Source of the DNA: Bifidobacterium eulemuris
GTDB taxonomy: Bacteria > Actinomycetota > Actinomycetes > Actinomycetales > Bifidobacteriaceae
DNA: 64,000 nucleotides
Reading direction: 5' to 3'
NCBI RefSeq assembly: GCF_014898155.1
Contig: NZ_CP062938.1
Coordinates: forward strand, 372,001-436,000
The notes under the pieces were generated by a model. The model was not told the origin of the DNA. It saw only the letters and a program-made list of their open reading frames with translations, and ran no database searches. The stretch's first letter is position 1; each line of letters opens with the position of its first letter. Positions 8,368 through 16,706 of the stretch are shown in pieces. The translations under genes and the position numbers were made by a program.

Positions 8368-9029
8368 TGGTTGAGCGAATTCGGGTGGCGGTGGCGGACG
8401 ATGACGGCTGCGCGCTGATGGGGCTTATGGCGGTGCTGAGGCGGAGGCTGCCGCGGGTCGTGCTCGCCTGGTCGGAGACGACGGGTCATGGGGCGGTTCG
8501 GCGTGCTTTGGATCCGATGAACGATGCCGATATTCTGCTTATGGATATGAGGATGGGTGATATGTCGGGGCTGATGGCCTGTCGTGCGATCAGGTCGCGC
8601 GACGGGAGTCTTCCGATATTGGCCGTCACGGCGTTTTCGCTGGCGTACTACGCGCGCCGTGCCGCCGAGGCGGGCGCGCAGGGCATCGTGGGGAAAAACG
8701 ATTTCGATGGCATGGACGCCGCGATCGGCGATATTCTCCATCACCAGGCGATGGGCGTTCGTTTGGACGTATCCGAGTCCGTCTCGTTCGATTCCGCGCG
8801 ACGGGCTTATCTTCGGCTGGCGGGGGACATGGAGCCGACCGTCGTTGACCTTTCCACGCGTGAGCGGGAGATCGTCGAACAGTACGCCCAGGCGAACAAG
8901 CCCGCCGTCATCGCGCGGAATCTCGGCATTTCGGCGGGGTCGGTCAAAACCTATCTCGATAGGGCGCAAAACCGTTTGGGATTGTCGTCTCGGGCGGATC
9001 TTGTGGAGTATTGGTGGCAGCGTTCATGA
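8367..9029 (+). CDS. NarL/LuxR-type response regulator, module A
   Basis: A 220-residue two-component regulator. The receiver domain has the acidic pocket ADDD (residues 9-12), the phospho-acceptor Asp in LLMDMRM, Thr in AVTAF and Lys in VGKND. The C-terminal LuxR helix-turn-helix (about 160-215) contains LSTREREIVEQYAQ and AVIARNLGISAGSVKTYL. ATG 8367 was chosen because it opens the receiver fold and sits just after a -10 box. The stop overlaps a possible kinase start. It probably controls the lipoprotein/ABC genes downstream through the palindrome at 10361-10380. Confidence 0.9.
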   Translation: MVERIRVAVADDDGCALMGLMAVLRRRLPRVVLAWSETTGHGAVRRALDPMNDADILLMDMRMGDMSGLMACRAIRSRDGSLPILAVTAFSLAYYARRAAEAGAQGIVGKNDFDGMDAAIGDILHHQAMGVRLDVSESVSFDSARRAYLRLAGDMEPTVVDLSTREREIVEQYAQANKPAVIARNLGISAGSVKTYLDRAQNRLGLSSRADLVEYWWQRS

Positions 9030-9040
9030 CGGAGGGCCAT

Positions 9041-10219
9041 ATGGGGAATGTCCCGAGGCGGCTTTTGCCTGATATGCGACGTTGGAGAGACCGAGGTCCG
9101 AGTTCGACCGCGGATTGGGTCATCGTCTGCCTAGCTATGGTAGTGCTGTGCTTGGCGATCGCCGATTGGGTGATCAATCCTCCCCGCACTTGGTTCGGTA
9201 TGTTGTGCTCGCTGGGGTATTGCCTTGCCGTGGCGCTTTTGCCGTGTTGTGGATTCAAAGCGGCTTGGGCGGTCGTGGTTCTGGTGTCCGTCGGCAATCT
9301 CGGCGCGGGCATCGACTCGTCCGGTCCCAACAGCACATGGGGACTGCTGCTGGCGATTGTGGCGTTGGGGCGGAACGCGCGGTATTGGGAGGGCGCGGTC
9401 GCGATCGCGTCCGTTGTCGCAACCGTGACCGTTGCGACGATTCGGTTCCCCGACGTTATGGGATTCAGTGTGCCCGATGGGATTGTGAACTTCGCCATCG
9501 GATTGTTCGCCACGTATTTGGTCGGGGTGGCGGTCCGACGGTCCGACGACAAACGGAAACGCGATGAGACGGAACGGCTGCTTGCCCGGACTCGTCGCGA
9601 TATCGCTACGGCTTCATACTTCCATGATGCGGTTTCGGGAAGACTGACGCATATTCTCGTGGCGGCCGAAAAGGTCAGACGGGAACACCCCGACGAATAC
9701 GATCGGATGGGATGGCGGGAAGTGGAGCGAGAGGCATCCGACGCCCTGCGTGAGCTGCACCGCGCGATCGACACGATGAACCGAGAATCCTCATCCGTTG
9801 GTGACGGGCTTTCCCTGCCATTGGCTGACGCCATCGAATCCGTCACTGCGGCATGCGACAAACGGCTCAAGGAGTTGGGATACACCGGCGATACACAGAT
9901 CAGAGGAGTGTGTGCGGCCGTCCTTGACGAGCGTGCGGATGAGATTATCGCGTTGTTGCGGGAGTTGTACATCAACATTGAGCGGCATTGCGAACCGTCC
10001 GGCACAACGTACCGTATGCGCATCGGCCTCCGGCCTGAGGCGGTGACCATCACGCAAAGCAACGATTGCCCACAAGGGCCGTCTCGATGGATTTCCCCTC
10101 CGGCGTCGGGCAGCGGTCTGAGGCTGCACCGCGCTCGGATCGAATCCTTCGGAGGCGAGATGCGAACGAATCGGGACGACGGACAGTGGCATGTGTTCTG
10201 CAGAATGCCTTTGGCCTAG
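9041..10219 (+). CDS. Sensor histidine kinase (HisKA_3 type), module A
   Basis: About 392 residues. The N-terminal half has about five membrane segments and almost no extracellular loop, a layout common in kinases that sense the membrane or a partner transporter. The dimerisation helix has the phospho-acceptor motif FHDAVSGRLTHIL. The ATPase domain is compact: N-box ELYINIERHC and G-box GSGLRLHRARIESFGG. ATG 9041 is preceded by GGAGGG; an upstream ATG at 9026 overlapping the regulator stop (ATGA) is the alternative. It is the partner of the regulator just upstream. Confidence 0.88.
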   Translation: MGNVPRRLLPDMRRWRDRGPSSTADWVIVCLAMVVLCLAIADWVINPPRTWFGMLCSLGYCLAVALLPCCGFKAAWAVVVLVSVGNLGAGIDSSGPNSTWGLLLAIVALGRNARYWEGAVAIASVVATVTVATIRFPDVMGFSVPDGIVNFAIGLFATYLVGVAVRRSDDKRKRDETERLLARTRRDIATASYFHDAVSGRLTHILVAAEKVRREHPDEYDRMGWREVEREASDALRELHRAIDTMNRESSSVGDGLSLPLADAIESVTAACDKRLKELGYTGDTQIRGVCAAVLDERADEIIALLRELYINIERHCEPSGTTYRMRIGLRPEAVTITQSNDCPQGPSRWISPPASGSGLRLHRARIESFGGEMRTNRDDGQWHVFCRMPLA

Positions 10220-10586
10220 ATGCCCGATGGTTAACGACCGCAAAGCCACCAAAGAAATGCGGGGCATGAGGAAATTACTTTACGCATAAACGGGTTTCTC
10301 CTCTGAAAGCCCATTTCTTAGTGGTCCCACAGTATTGACCAATAACGGAATTATTAATGCTGTCCCCTAAATAGGGGACAAAAACAGCGGACGCCTTGCT
10401 AAATTAGGATGATGGAAAAGGTTTTCGATTCAACGGTCGAAGGCCAGTGTTGTCAGGGATAGTGCGCCGCGGCACTGATACCAGTGTTTATTCTGCCGCT
10501 ACGGATTATCTCGAAAAGAGACTACACAAGTCCGAGAGCTAAATGAGATGAAAGATGGGATCGACTCCATGAAGAGAGGAGCGAAT
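10220..10586 (+). other. 367-base intergenic region before the module A lipoprotein
   Basis: No coding capacity was recognised. It is more AT-rich than its neighbours and carries the perfect palindrome at 10361-10380, a possible -10 box TAGGAT at 10405-10410, and imperfect repeats of CCAGTG around 10441-10490. It is best read as the regulated promoter of the lipoprotein/transporter operon. Confidence 0.6.
10361..10380 (+). promoter_or_regulatory. Perfect 20-base palindrome, candidate operator of module A
   Basis: Arms TGTCCCCTA and TAGGGGACA match perfectly around a two-base centre. The centre lies about 46 bases upstream of the start expected from the -10 box TAGGAT (10405-10410), the usual place for an activator overlapping the -35 region. 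Binding by the module A response regulator is inferred. Confidence 0.6.
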
Positions 10587-11339
10587 ATGCACGGCATCAT
10601 CGCGCATACGCAACGCAACGCGTATCGCACTGCGTTCAAAGGAAGCGCCGCCCTGCTGGCGAGTCTGTGGATGGTCGCGGCGTTGTCCGGCTGCGGTGGC
10701 GGCGATGGCGCCGCCAGTCCGGCGGGGGGGCAGACATTCGAAGAGGAGGTGGCTTCGGCGGAGCGGTATGGTCCGCTGGTCGATGATTGGAAGGCTGAAC
10801 TTGAATCGGGGGATTTGAGCGATTTCGAACGCGGGGTGTTGCAGCGGGCGGTCGAGACCGGCCGGATCTCGCAGGATGATTACGAGCAGGCCCAGGCGTT
10901 GTACGTGCGGTGCATGGAGACCAGCGGATACGACCATCTGGTGTTCGACAAGCTGCCCAACGGGTTGTATTCACTGTCCGACGAGTCGCAGACCGATGAC
11001 GGGTATTTCGACGCGGTGATGACATGCTCGCAGGGCACCACTTCCGTCATCGAGGCGGAATACCGCGACCAGCAGGACAACCCTGATCGGTACAAGGACA
11101 GAGGAATCGTGGCGGTGCAGTGCCTGCGCGAGGCCGGAGTCGTGGATGATTCCTATACCGCGGCCCAGTTCAACAGCGGTTTGGACCGTTTGTCATCGTC
11201 GCGTTCCTCGGGATCGGGAGGGAACCCGTCGGCGGCGTTCGGCTTCCCCGTGGATTCGGATGACGAGCAGACGCTGTTCTGCATTTCGTTGGGCGGATTG
11301 AGTCTCGGCGGCGATTTCGGCTCCGACTCCGACGAATAG
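10587..11339 (+). CDS. Four-cysteine lipoprotein, module A (unknown family)
   Basis: A 250-residue secreted lipoprotein of a family I do not recognise. The signal peptide ends in the lipobox ALSGC, followed by a Gly/Ala spacer. The mature part has four further cysteines in the contexts YVRCME, MTCSQG, VQCLRE and LFCISL, suggesting two disulfides. The C-terminal region is Ser/Gly-rich and then acidic. The ATG at 10587 follows AGAGGAG by six bases. It is homologous to the lipoprotein of module B (21249-22019), where all four cysteines are kept. It heads the exporter operon and may present a ligand to the kinase or transporter. Confidence 0.75.
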   Translation: MHGIIAHTQRNAYRTAFKGSAALLASLWMVAALSGCGGGDGAASPAGGQTFEEEVASAERYGPLVDDWKAELESGDLSDFERGVLQRAVETGRISQDDYEQAQALYVRCMETSGYDHLVFDKLPNGLYSLSDESQTDDGYFDAVMTCSQGTTSVIEAEYRDQQDNPDRYKDRGIVAVQCLREAGVVDDSYTAAQFNSGLDRLSSSRSSGSGGNPSAAFGFPVDSDDEQTLFCISLGGLSLGGDFGSDSDE

Positions 11340-11348
11340 GGGGCATCC

Positions 11349-12500
11349 ATGGTGGGGAAGAAAGAAGGACGGTCCGCAAAGTTCGGCGGGGATTCGCGGC
11401 TTCGGGTTCGGAATCGCCCGGCGTTTCTGGCGTTGTTGTGCGTGGCGTGTCTGGTCGTCGGACTGGCGGTCGGTTATGCTCTGGTTCCGTCTCCCGTGCC
11501 GGATGCGCTTCGCGCGCCGTCTGATTCGGGGAGCGTGCCCGTCGTGGAGGAGTCGTTCGATGACGAGCGGACTGTCGTGGCCGTTCCCCAAGTGGACCAA
11601 GGACAGAGTCTTGCCTGGCAGGGCGGCGGCACGGTGACGTCGCTTTCCGTGGGCGATGGGTCGACGATCGAATCGGGATCATCCCCGTTCTCGGTCGATG
11701 GAACGCCGGTGGTCGCCTTGTACACCGAGGTGCCCTTGTACCGCGATCTGCAGGCCGGCATGTCCGGCGGGGACGTCGGCGCGTTGCGTGACGAATTGGT
11801 CCGTCTGGGCTATGCCGCGCAGGTGGACGGCGCGTCGCATGACGTGTTCGATTCCTCGCTGTGGTGGGCCGTGGCGGCGTTGCAGGAGACCCATGGCTTG
11901 GAACAGACCGGTGTGGTGTCGTTGCAGGGCGTGCTGTGGTTGCCGCGCCAGTCCGTGGTGTTGGAGGATTGCATGCTGGTCCGGGGCCAGGCCGCGCCGC
12001 AGGAGATCGGCGTGATGGCGTCGTCCATCCAGTCCATCGACGTCACGCTGCCGGACACGCTGGCGCAGGGGGAGCGTGTCGTCACAATCGCGGGGGAGGA
12101 GACCGCTCTGCCTGAGGACGGTCGGATTGTGGACGAGGCGTTCCTCGACAAGGTCGAAGGGACTTCGCAGTTCGCCGTATGGCTGATGACGGACGAAGGG
12201 CAGCGTTCGGGTTTGGACGCGACCATACGGCTTAAAGAGCCGATAACGGCGTTGAAGGTGCCCGCAGGTTCGGTGTTCTCGATTCTCGACGGGGTCGGTT
12301 GCGTCAGGCATGACGGCGAGGCGGTGCCCGTCCGGCTGTACGGTTCGCAGAACGGATATGCGATGGTCGGACTGTTGGACGGTTCCGTTGCGTCCGGACT
12401 GCGGTCGGTGGATGTTGCCGACGGAAGCTCCGACATCACCTGTCCAGCGACGGCGGGGGAGACGGACGGCAAGGGAGACGCCGCCGGGGAGGAAGCCTGA
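11349..12500 (+). CDS. Membrane-fusion/adaptor protein with peptidoglycan-binding domain, module A
   Basis: A 383-residue adaptor. One N-terminal membrane helix (about 24-46) is followed by an extracellular part. Residues about 128-200 form a PG_binding_1-like domain (LYRDLQAGMSGGDVGALRDEL, then LGY, the aromatic pair WW and GLEQTGVV), and a beta-rich region after it resembles HlyD/MacA-type adaptors. In Gram-positive bacteria such proteins link an ABC permease to the cell wall. It overlaps the ATPase gene by one base (TGATG) and is paralogous to 18224-19294. Confidence 0.8.
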   Translation: MVGKKEGRSAKFGGDSRLRVRNRPAFLALLCVACLVVGLAVGYALVPSPVPDALRAPSDSGSVPVVEESFDDERTVVAVPQVDQGQSLAWQGGGTVTSLSVGDGSTIESGSSPFSVDGTPVVALYTEVPLYRDLQAGMSGGDVGALRDELVRLGYAAQVDGASHDVFDSSLWWAVAALQETHGLEQTGVVSLQGVLWLPRQSVVLEDCMLVRGQAAPQEIGVMASSIQSIDVTLPDTLAQGERVVTIAGEETALPEDGRIVDEAFLDKVEGTSQFAVWLMTDEGQRSGLDATIRLKEPITALKVPAGSVFSILDGVGCVRHDGEAVPVRLYGSQNGYAMVGLLDGSVASGLRSVDVADGSSDITCPATAGETDGKGDAAGEEA

Positions 12501-13135
12501 TGGCAGGCGGTGGCGAGGCGACCCGCGGAGTCGAGGTCGACGATCTGGGGCACCGGTTCGCGGGCTCGCCGTTCCTGTGGAGGCATGTGTCGTTCGCTGT
12601 GCGCGACGGCGAGATACTCGCGTTGTGCGGACGGTCGGGCTGCGGCAAATCGACGATGCTGTCGATTATCGCCGGTTGGGAGAATCCGACGGAGGGCGTG
12701 GTGCGCAGGGGAGAGCCGTGCCGGATCTCCTGGGTGTTCCAGAACCCGTATGGGGCGGCGTGGCGCACGGTGCTCGACATCGCGGCCTATCCGCTGCTCG
12801 CGGCCGGACACACGCGCTCATACGCCGAGGAGCAGGCCAGAAGCATATTGGATTCCTTCGGCCTGTCGGCGCTGGAGAACCGCCTGTTCCAGGAATTGTC
12901 GGGCGGTGAGGCGCAGCGGCTGATGCTGGTGCGGGCCATCAACGCGCAGCCTGACGTGTTGCTGGTGGACGAGCCGACCGCGCAGTTGGACACGCGTACG
13001 GCCGATCTGGTCAACTCCACGTTGTCGCAGCTCGCGCGCTCCGGAGCCGCGGTCATCATCGCCACGCACGACCCGCGCACCTGCGAAGCATGCGACCGCG
13101 TCATCGACCTTGACCTGTATGCCAGATCGGAGTGA
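12500..13135 (+). CDS. ABC transporter ATP-binding protein, module A
   Basis: A 211-residue ATPase of the MacB/LolD class. It has Walker A GRSGCGKST, the Q-loop in WVFQNPYG, signature LSGGEAQRLML, Walker B VLLVDEPTAQL and switch His in ATHDPRT. Translational coupling to the adaptor upstream and the permease three bases downstream supports a single exporter complex. Its equivalent in module B has exactly the same length. Confidence 0.93.
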   Translation: MAGGGEATRGVEVDDLGHRFAGSPFLWRHVSFAVRDGEILALCGRSGCGKSTMLSIIAGWENPTEGVVRRGEPCRISWVFQNPYGAAWRTVLDIAAYPLLAAGHTRSYAEEQARSILDSFGLSALENRLFQELSGGEAQRLMLVRAINAQPDVLLVDEPTAQLDTRTADLVNSTLSQLARSGAAVIIATHDPRTCEACDRVIDLDLYARSE

Positions 13136-13138
13136 GCG

Positions 13139-14200
13139 ATGAGGCTGAGAGAGATCATACGCGAGGCGTGGAGGGATATGACGTCCGGCATGGCCGGCGC
13201 CGTACCGCTGGTGTTGCTGTCGTTTCTTCTGGTGTTGTGCTGCGCGGGATTGGATGTCTGGCAGATACTTGACGTGGAGAGTCAGGCGATCGAATACCGG
13301 GAGGCCAAGGGGAACGTTACGCTTATCAAGAACGAGGACGGCGTCGATGGGCGGGCCTGCGCGCAGCTGGCGTCGCAAGACGGCATCGAGGCGTCCGGCG
13401 CGTTGCGTCAGGCCGGGGAGATGACCCTGAACGCGCTGCCCGACAATCGGTTCGTCATCTACGAGGTCACGGACGGTCTGCTCGACGTGGTGGACGCCGG
13501 CAACGACGACCATCAGGGAGTGTGGCTGCCGCAGGCGGTGGCCGAGAAGCTGGCGGTGTCGCAGGGAGCGGTGTTGGAGACGACGCAGGGCGAGATTCGG
13601 GTGGCCGGCGTGTACGACTGGGCCGAGGACGGGCGGGACTCCCGCATCGGCTATGCGGTGCTGATGCCGGTGGCGTCGTATGGCGCCTTCGACGAATGTT
13701 GGGCGTCGGTGTGGCCGTCCTCGGATATGACCGACACGCTGCGTCTGAGCGTGTTCTACAGCATGGACCCGTCGCATTCCCAGACCGGTCAGGTGAACTA
13801 CACCTTGGGGGACACGATGGACGCGTATGGGATGTTCTCGTCCCGTCTGACCAGATTCGCCGTGCCCGCGGCCGGCGTGCTGATGGCGTTGGCCGCCGCC
13901 GCATTCTGCCGAAGACGGAAGCTGGAATTATCGGGCAATATGCATGCCGGTGCGGGCAGGTCGGTCGTGGTGCTGCAGATGGTGGTGGAGCATCTGGTTC
14001 CCGTCCTGATCGGCTGGGCCAGCGCATACGCCGTGCTGTACGTCATGATCCGCCTGCAGGGCACGACAAGCGCTCCCGACGTGTTCATACTCGAGCTCAA
14101 GGAAGGTCTATGGGTGCTCTTCGGCGCATGGGCCGGAACCATGGCCGCCGCGCTGACCATCCGGGAACGCGACCTATTCACCCACTTCAAAACCCGCTAG
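13139..14200 (+). CDS. FtsX/MacB-like ABC permease, module A
   Basis: A 353-residue permease. One N-terminal membrane segment (about 20-40) is followed by an extracellular domain of some 190 residues and three C-terminal membrane segments (from FAVPAAGVLMALAAAAF onward), the MacB/FtsX half-transporter layout. MacB-type proteins convert ATP hydrolysis into movement of their extracellular part rather than classical membrane passage, so it may act mechanically on the envelope or export peptides. It is the last gene of the module A operon and paralogous to 19955-21037. Confidence 0.85.
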   Translation: MRLREIIREAWRDMTSGMAGAVPLVLLSFLLVLCCAGLDVWQILDVESQAIEYREAKGNVTLIKNEDGVDGRACAQLASQDGIEASGALRQAGEMTLNALPDNRFVIYEVTDGLLDVVDAGNDDHQGVWLPQAVAEKLAVSQGAVLETTQGEIRVAGVYDWAEDGRDSRIGYAVLMPVASYGAFDECWASVWPSSDMTDTLRLSVFYSMDPSHSQTGQVNYTLGDTMDAYGMFSSRLTRFAVPAAGVLMALAAAAFCRRRKLELSGNMHAGAGRSVVVLQMVVEHLVPVLIGWASAYAVLYVMIRLQGTTSAPDVFILELKEGLWVLFGAWAGTMAAALTIRERDLFTHFKTR

Positions 14201-14262
14201 AGGTCAGTGCTAACGCATGTTTCCGCGTATCGGGAAAACCATTCGGGACTGAACCCGCGCCC

Positions 14263-14365
14263 CCTCGTCATCTCGGGTGCCCCGCGCCCCTCCTCGTCAT
14301 CTCGGGCAAGACGCACTCCTCCTCGTCATCCTGAGCGGAGGCGGAGCCGAAGTCGAAGGATCTCA
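14263..14365. repeat. Short intergenic repeat with 29-base spacing
   Basis: CCTCGTCATC starts at 14263, 14292 and 14321, so the period is 29 bases, with diverged sequence between. The last copy runs into CTGAGCGGAGGCGGAGCC and GTCGAAGGATCT, a motif shared with the element at 25939-26136. It lies between two convergent transcripts. Confidence 0.7.
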
Positions 14366-14370
14366 CGCAG

Positions 14371-15204
14371 TCACCCTATGCTGCGCAGGAAATCCTCGGT
14401 TTCCTTCACGAGCTGCTCGGCCTGCGGCGCGCCGATGGAGGCGTCGCGTTCGGCTTCGGCGTTGAGATCGTATTCACGCTCCAGATGACGCACATAATCG
14501 GCGAGATGGTCGTTACAGCGAAGCAGCATGGAGGCCTGCGCCTCCCAACGCTTGGTCTTCTCCGCCAAGCCGCTTTCGTCGAATTCGATGCCGGTGAGGC
14601 ATGAAAGTCCACGCATCAGTTCCAAAGTGCCCTGCGCGCATTCCTCACTGCCGAGATACTGCGGAAGGGACACCCACATCGAGGTCGTGGCGAAGCCCGC
14701 TTCGCCGGCCATCGCGTCCAATACCGTCGGAATGCCGATCGGGCCGTTGTATTGCCGGTCGTCCTCGCAGGCGCGGCTTCCGCTGCTGATGCTTATCGGC
14801 AGCGGACGCGTATGCGGACAGTCGGCGAACATGGCACCCAAAGTGACCACATGGTCGACGTCCAGCTCCTCGGCGATATGCAGACTCTGCCGACAGTATT
14901 CCCGCCAGCGGTAGTTGGGTTCCGGCGCGATCTGCGCGATGATGCGCTGCCTGTGCGAAAGCGCGATCTCATAGAACGTCGTCTGAGGCCAGATGATGCG
15001 GGCACGGCCGGTGACATGGCACATCATGGGACGCGACACCTGATAATCGTAGAACCCGTCGCAGCTGATATGGCGAATCTCGCGCGACTCATAGCGTTTG
15101 ACCAGATGGCGGATCACATTGGTGGCCGCCTGGCACGCGTCGTTCCAGCCATCGAACGCGGCCACCATCACCAGGCCGGACCGCTGCTTCGTATCTTCTG
15201 TCAT
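14371..15204 (-). CDS. PAC2 family protein
   Basis: A 277-residue protein of the PAC2 family (proteasome-assembly-chaperone 2-like fold), common in actinobacteria. Recognisable parts are VMVAAFDGWNDACQAATNV near the N terminus, VTLGAMFADCPHTRP in the middle and GIPTVLDAMAGEAGFATTSMW. Its biochemical role in bacteria is not established. It is a single leftward gene between module A and the tRNA cluster. Confidence 0.85.
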   Translation of the reverse strand: MTEDTKQRSGLVMVAAFDGWNDACQAATNVIRHLVKRYESREIRHISCDGFYDYQVSRPMMCHVTGRARIIWPQTTFYEIALSHRQRIIAQIAPEPNYRWREYCRQSLHIAEELDVDHVVTLGAMFADCPHTRPLPISISSGSRACEDDRQYNGPIGIPTVLDAMAGEAGFATTSMWVSLPQYLGSEECAQGTLELMRGLSCLTGIEFDESGLAEKTKRWEAQASMLLRCNDHLADYVRHLEREYDLNAEAERDASIGAPQAEQLVKETEDFLRSIG

Positions 15205-15313
15205 ATTTTCTACAGTAGCGGTTTTTCCGCTTACGCATCCGCTTCAGCCGTAAGCGAGGAATGGCGGAACGATGCAGAAAACCCACTGTACCGACTGCGC
15301 GACACGCCCTATT

Positions 15314-15341
15314 TTGCAAATTACGCCGATGTGGTTATAGT
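15314..15341 (+). promoter_or_regulatory. Promoter of the tRNA cluster
   Basis: The -35 box TTGCAA (15314-15319) and -10 box TATAGT (15336-15341), spaced 16 bases, lie 42 bases before the first tRNA. Confidence 0.65.
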
Positions 15342-15383
15342 AGTGACTCGTGCTTCGGCGGGTACAAACCGCTGAGAACACAC

Positions 15384-15456
15384 GCGGACATAGCTTAGTT
15401 GGTAAAGCGCAACCTTGCCAAGGTTGAGACCGCGGGTTCGAGTCCCGTTGTCCGCT
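15384..15456 (+). tRNA. tRNA-Gly (anticodon GCC), copy 1
   Basis: A 73-base cloverleaf: acceptor GCGGACA pairs with TGTCCGC, the anticodon stem is CAACC/GGTTG with loop TTGCCAA, and the T arm contains GGTTCGAGTCC. It is identical to the copy at 15824-15896. CCA is not encoded. Confidence 0.97.
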
Positions 15457-15485
15457 CTAGGTCCGAAGAGTTGACGAACCTATAT

Positions 15486-15556
15486 GGTGGGTTAGCCAAG
15501 CGGTTAGGCAGCGGCCTGCAAAGCCGTATAGACGAGTTCGACTCTCGTACCCACCT
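15486..15556 (+). tRNA. tRNA-Cys (anticodon GCA)
   Basis: A 71-base cloverleaf: acceptor GGTGGGT/ACCCACC and anticodon loop CTGCAAA on the stem GCGGC/GCCGT. Confidence 0.96.
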
Positions 15557-15596
15557 CTCAGGTGACTGGGCAACCAGTCGACTGAGACGCAGACCC

Positions 15597-15668
15597 GGGC
15601 GGTTGGCGCAGTGGTAGCGCACTTCCCTGACACGGAAGGGGTCACAAGTTCGAATCTTGTATCGCCCA
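15597..15668 (+). tRNA. tRNA-Val (anticodon GAC)
   Basis: A 72-base cloverleaf: acceptor GGGCGGT/ATCGCCC (one G-T pair) and anticodon loop CTGACAC on the stem CTTCC/GGAAG. Confidence 0.96.
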
Positions 15669-15717
15669 CTCAGGTCGGAGCAATCCGACCGGTGATAACT
15701 GAATACCGTATTATTAC

Positions 15718-15790
15718 GGGCGATTGGCGCAGCGGCTAGCGCACTTCGTTCACACCGAAGGGGTCGTAGGTTCGATTCCTACATCGCCCA
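15718..15790 (+). tRNA. tRNA-Val (anticodon CAC)
   Basis: A 73-base cloverleaf: acceptor GGGCGAT/ATCGCCC and anticodon loop TTCACAC on the stem CTTCG/CGAAG. Confidence 0.96.
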
Positions 15791-15823
15791 CTGGAATCCC
15801 GCTTCTCACGGTGGGAATCCTTT

Positions 15824-15896
15824 GCGGACATAGCTTAGTTGGTAAAGCGCAACCTTGCCAAGGTTGAGACCGCGGGTTCGAGTCCCGTTGTCCGCT
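15824..15896 (+). tRNA. tRNA-Gly (anticodon GCC), copy 2
   Basis: Base-for-base identical to the tRNA-Gly at 15384-15456 and the last tRNA of the cluster. It is followed by the terminator at 15905-15928. Confidence 0.97.
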
Positions 15897-15904
15897 CCAT
15901 CATG

Positions 15905-15928
15905 CCTCGCCAAACGGCGAGGTTTTTT
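15905..15928 (+). terminator. Terminator of the tRNA cluster
   Basis: Stem CCTCGCC/GGCGAGG with loop AAAC, followed by six T. Confidence 0.93.
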
Positions 15929-16031
15929 CGTATTCGCCCAACGATGCGCGTTTCTTTGTCGAGATAATCCGCGCTTCATCCACTTCCACCCGTCCCGGCA
16001 ATGATACGATTATTGCGCAAAGGAGCGGACG

Positions 16032-16706
16032 ATGGGAACTTTGGGGGAGTCGCCCACAGTGGCGATAGTGGACAACGACCGATTCACCAGACGCGCGATA
16101 CGGCAGGTTCTCGAGGATGGTGGCTTCTCAGTGGTCTGGGACAGGGCCAGCGGTCTGGCGGCGGAACATCTGGTCATGCAAACGCAGACACGGCCGGATG
16201 TGCTGTTGCTGGACATGTCGCTTGACGAACAATCCGGCGTGGAAGTGTGTCGGTCGATTCGCCGTAGCATCGCGGATATCCGCATTCTCGGCATCACCGC
16301 GTTCCCTCCGGATATTTATGCCGGGTCTCTTGCCCAGGCCGGCGCACAGGGACTGGTCACCAAGGAATCCGACCGTCAACTGCTGTCCGCAATCCACGCG
16401 TTGCTCGACGGTGGAACATACTGTCCGCAGGTGCCATCCGTGACGTTCTCTACCGCGACCAAGGCGTTTACCGCTCAGCAGAAGACCAGGGCAAAGGACG
16501 AGAGCCCGCTGACGGACCGGGAACGCGCGGTACTGGAGAGCTACGAGCGGACGGGATCCTACAAGATCACCGCCAGCCAGCTGGGAATCAGCGATTCCAC
16601 CGCGCGCAACATCATGCATCACGCCAAACGACGTCTTGGCGCGACCAGTACAGCGGCAGCGATCGTGGCTTGGCATGAACGCCAGCCGAAGAAGGCACGT
16701 CGATGA
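16032..16706 (+). CDS. NarL/LuxR-type response regulator, module B
   Basis: A 224-residue regulator. The receiver has VDND (acidic pocket), phospho-acceptor Asp in LLLDMSL, Thr in GITAF and Lys in VTKES. The C-terminal LuxR domain carries LTDRERAVLESYE and ITASQLGISDSTARNIM. ATG 16032 follows AAAGGAG. It overlaps the kinase gene by four bases (ATGA). It is the probable binder of the TAGAC-N4-GTCTA sites at 18107 and 21100. Confidence 0.92.
   Translation: MGTLGESPTVAIVDNDRFTRRAIRQVLEDGGFSVVWDRASGLAAEHLVMQTQTRPDVLLLDMSLDEQSGVEVCRSIRRSIADIRILGITAFPPDIYAGSLAQAGAQGLVTKESDRQLLSAIHALLDGGTYCPQVPSVTFSTATKAFTAQQKTRAKDESPLTDRERAVLESYERTGSYKITASQLGISDSTARNIMHHAKRRLGATSTAAAIVAWHERQPKKARR

Noticed and set aside
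15395..15669. Short frames over the tRNA cluster
   Set aside because: They are translations of tRNA genes.
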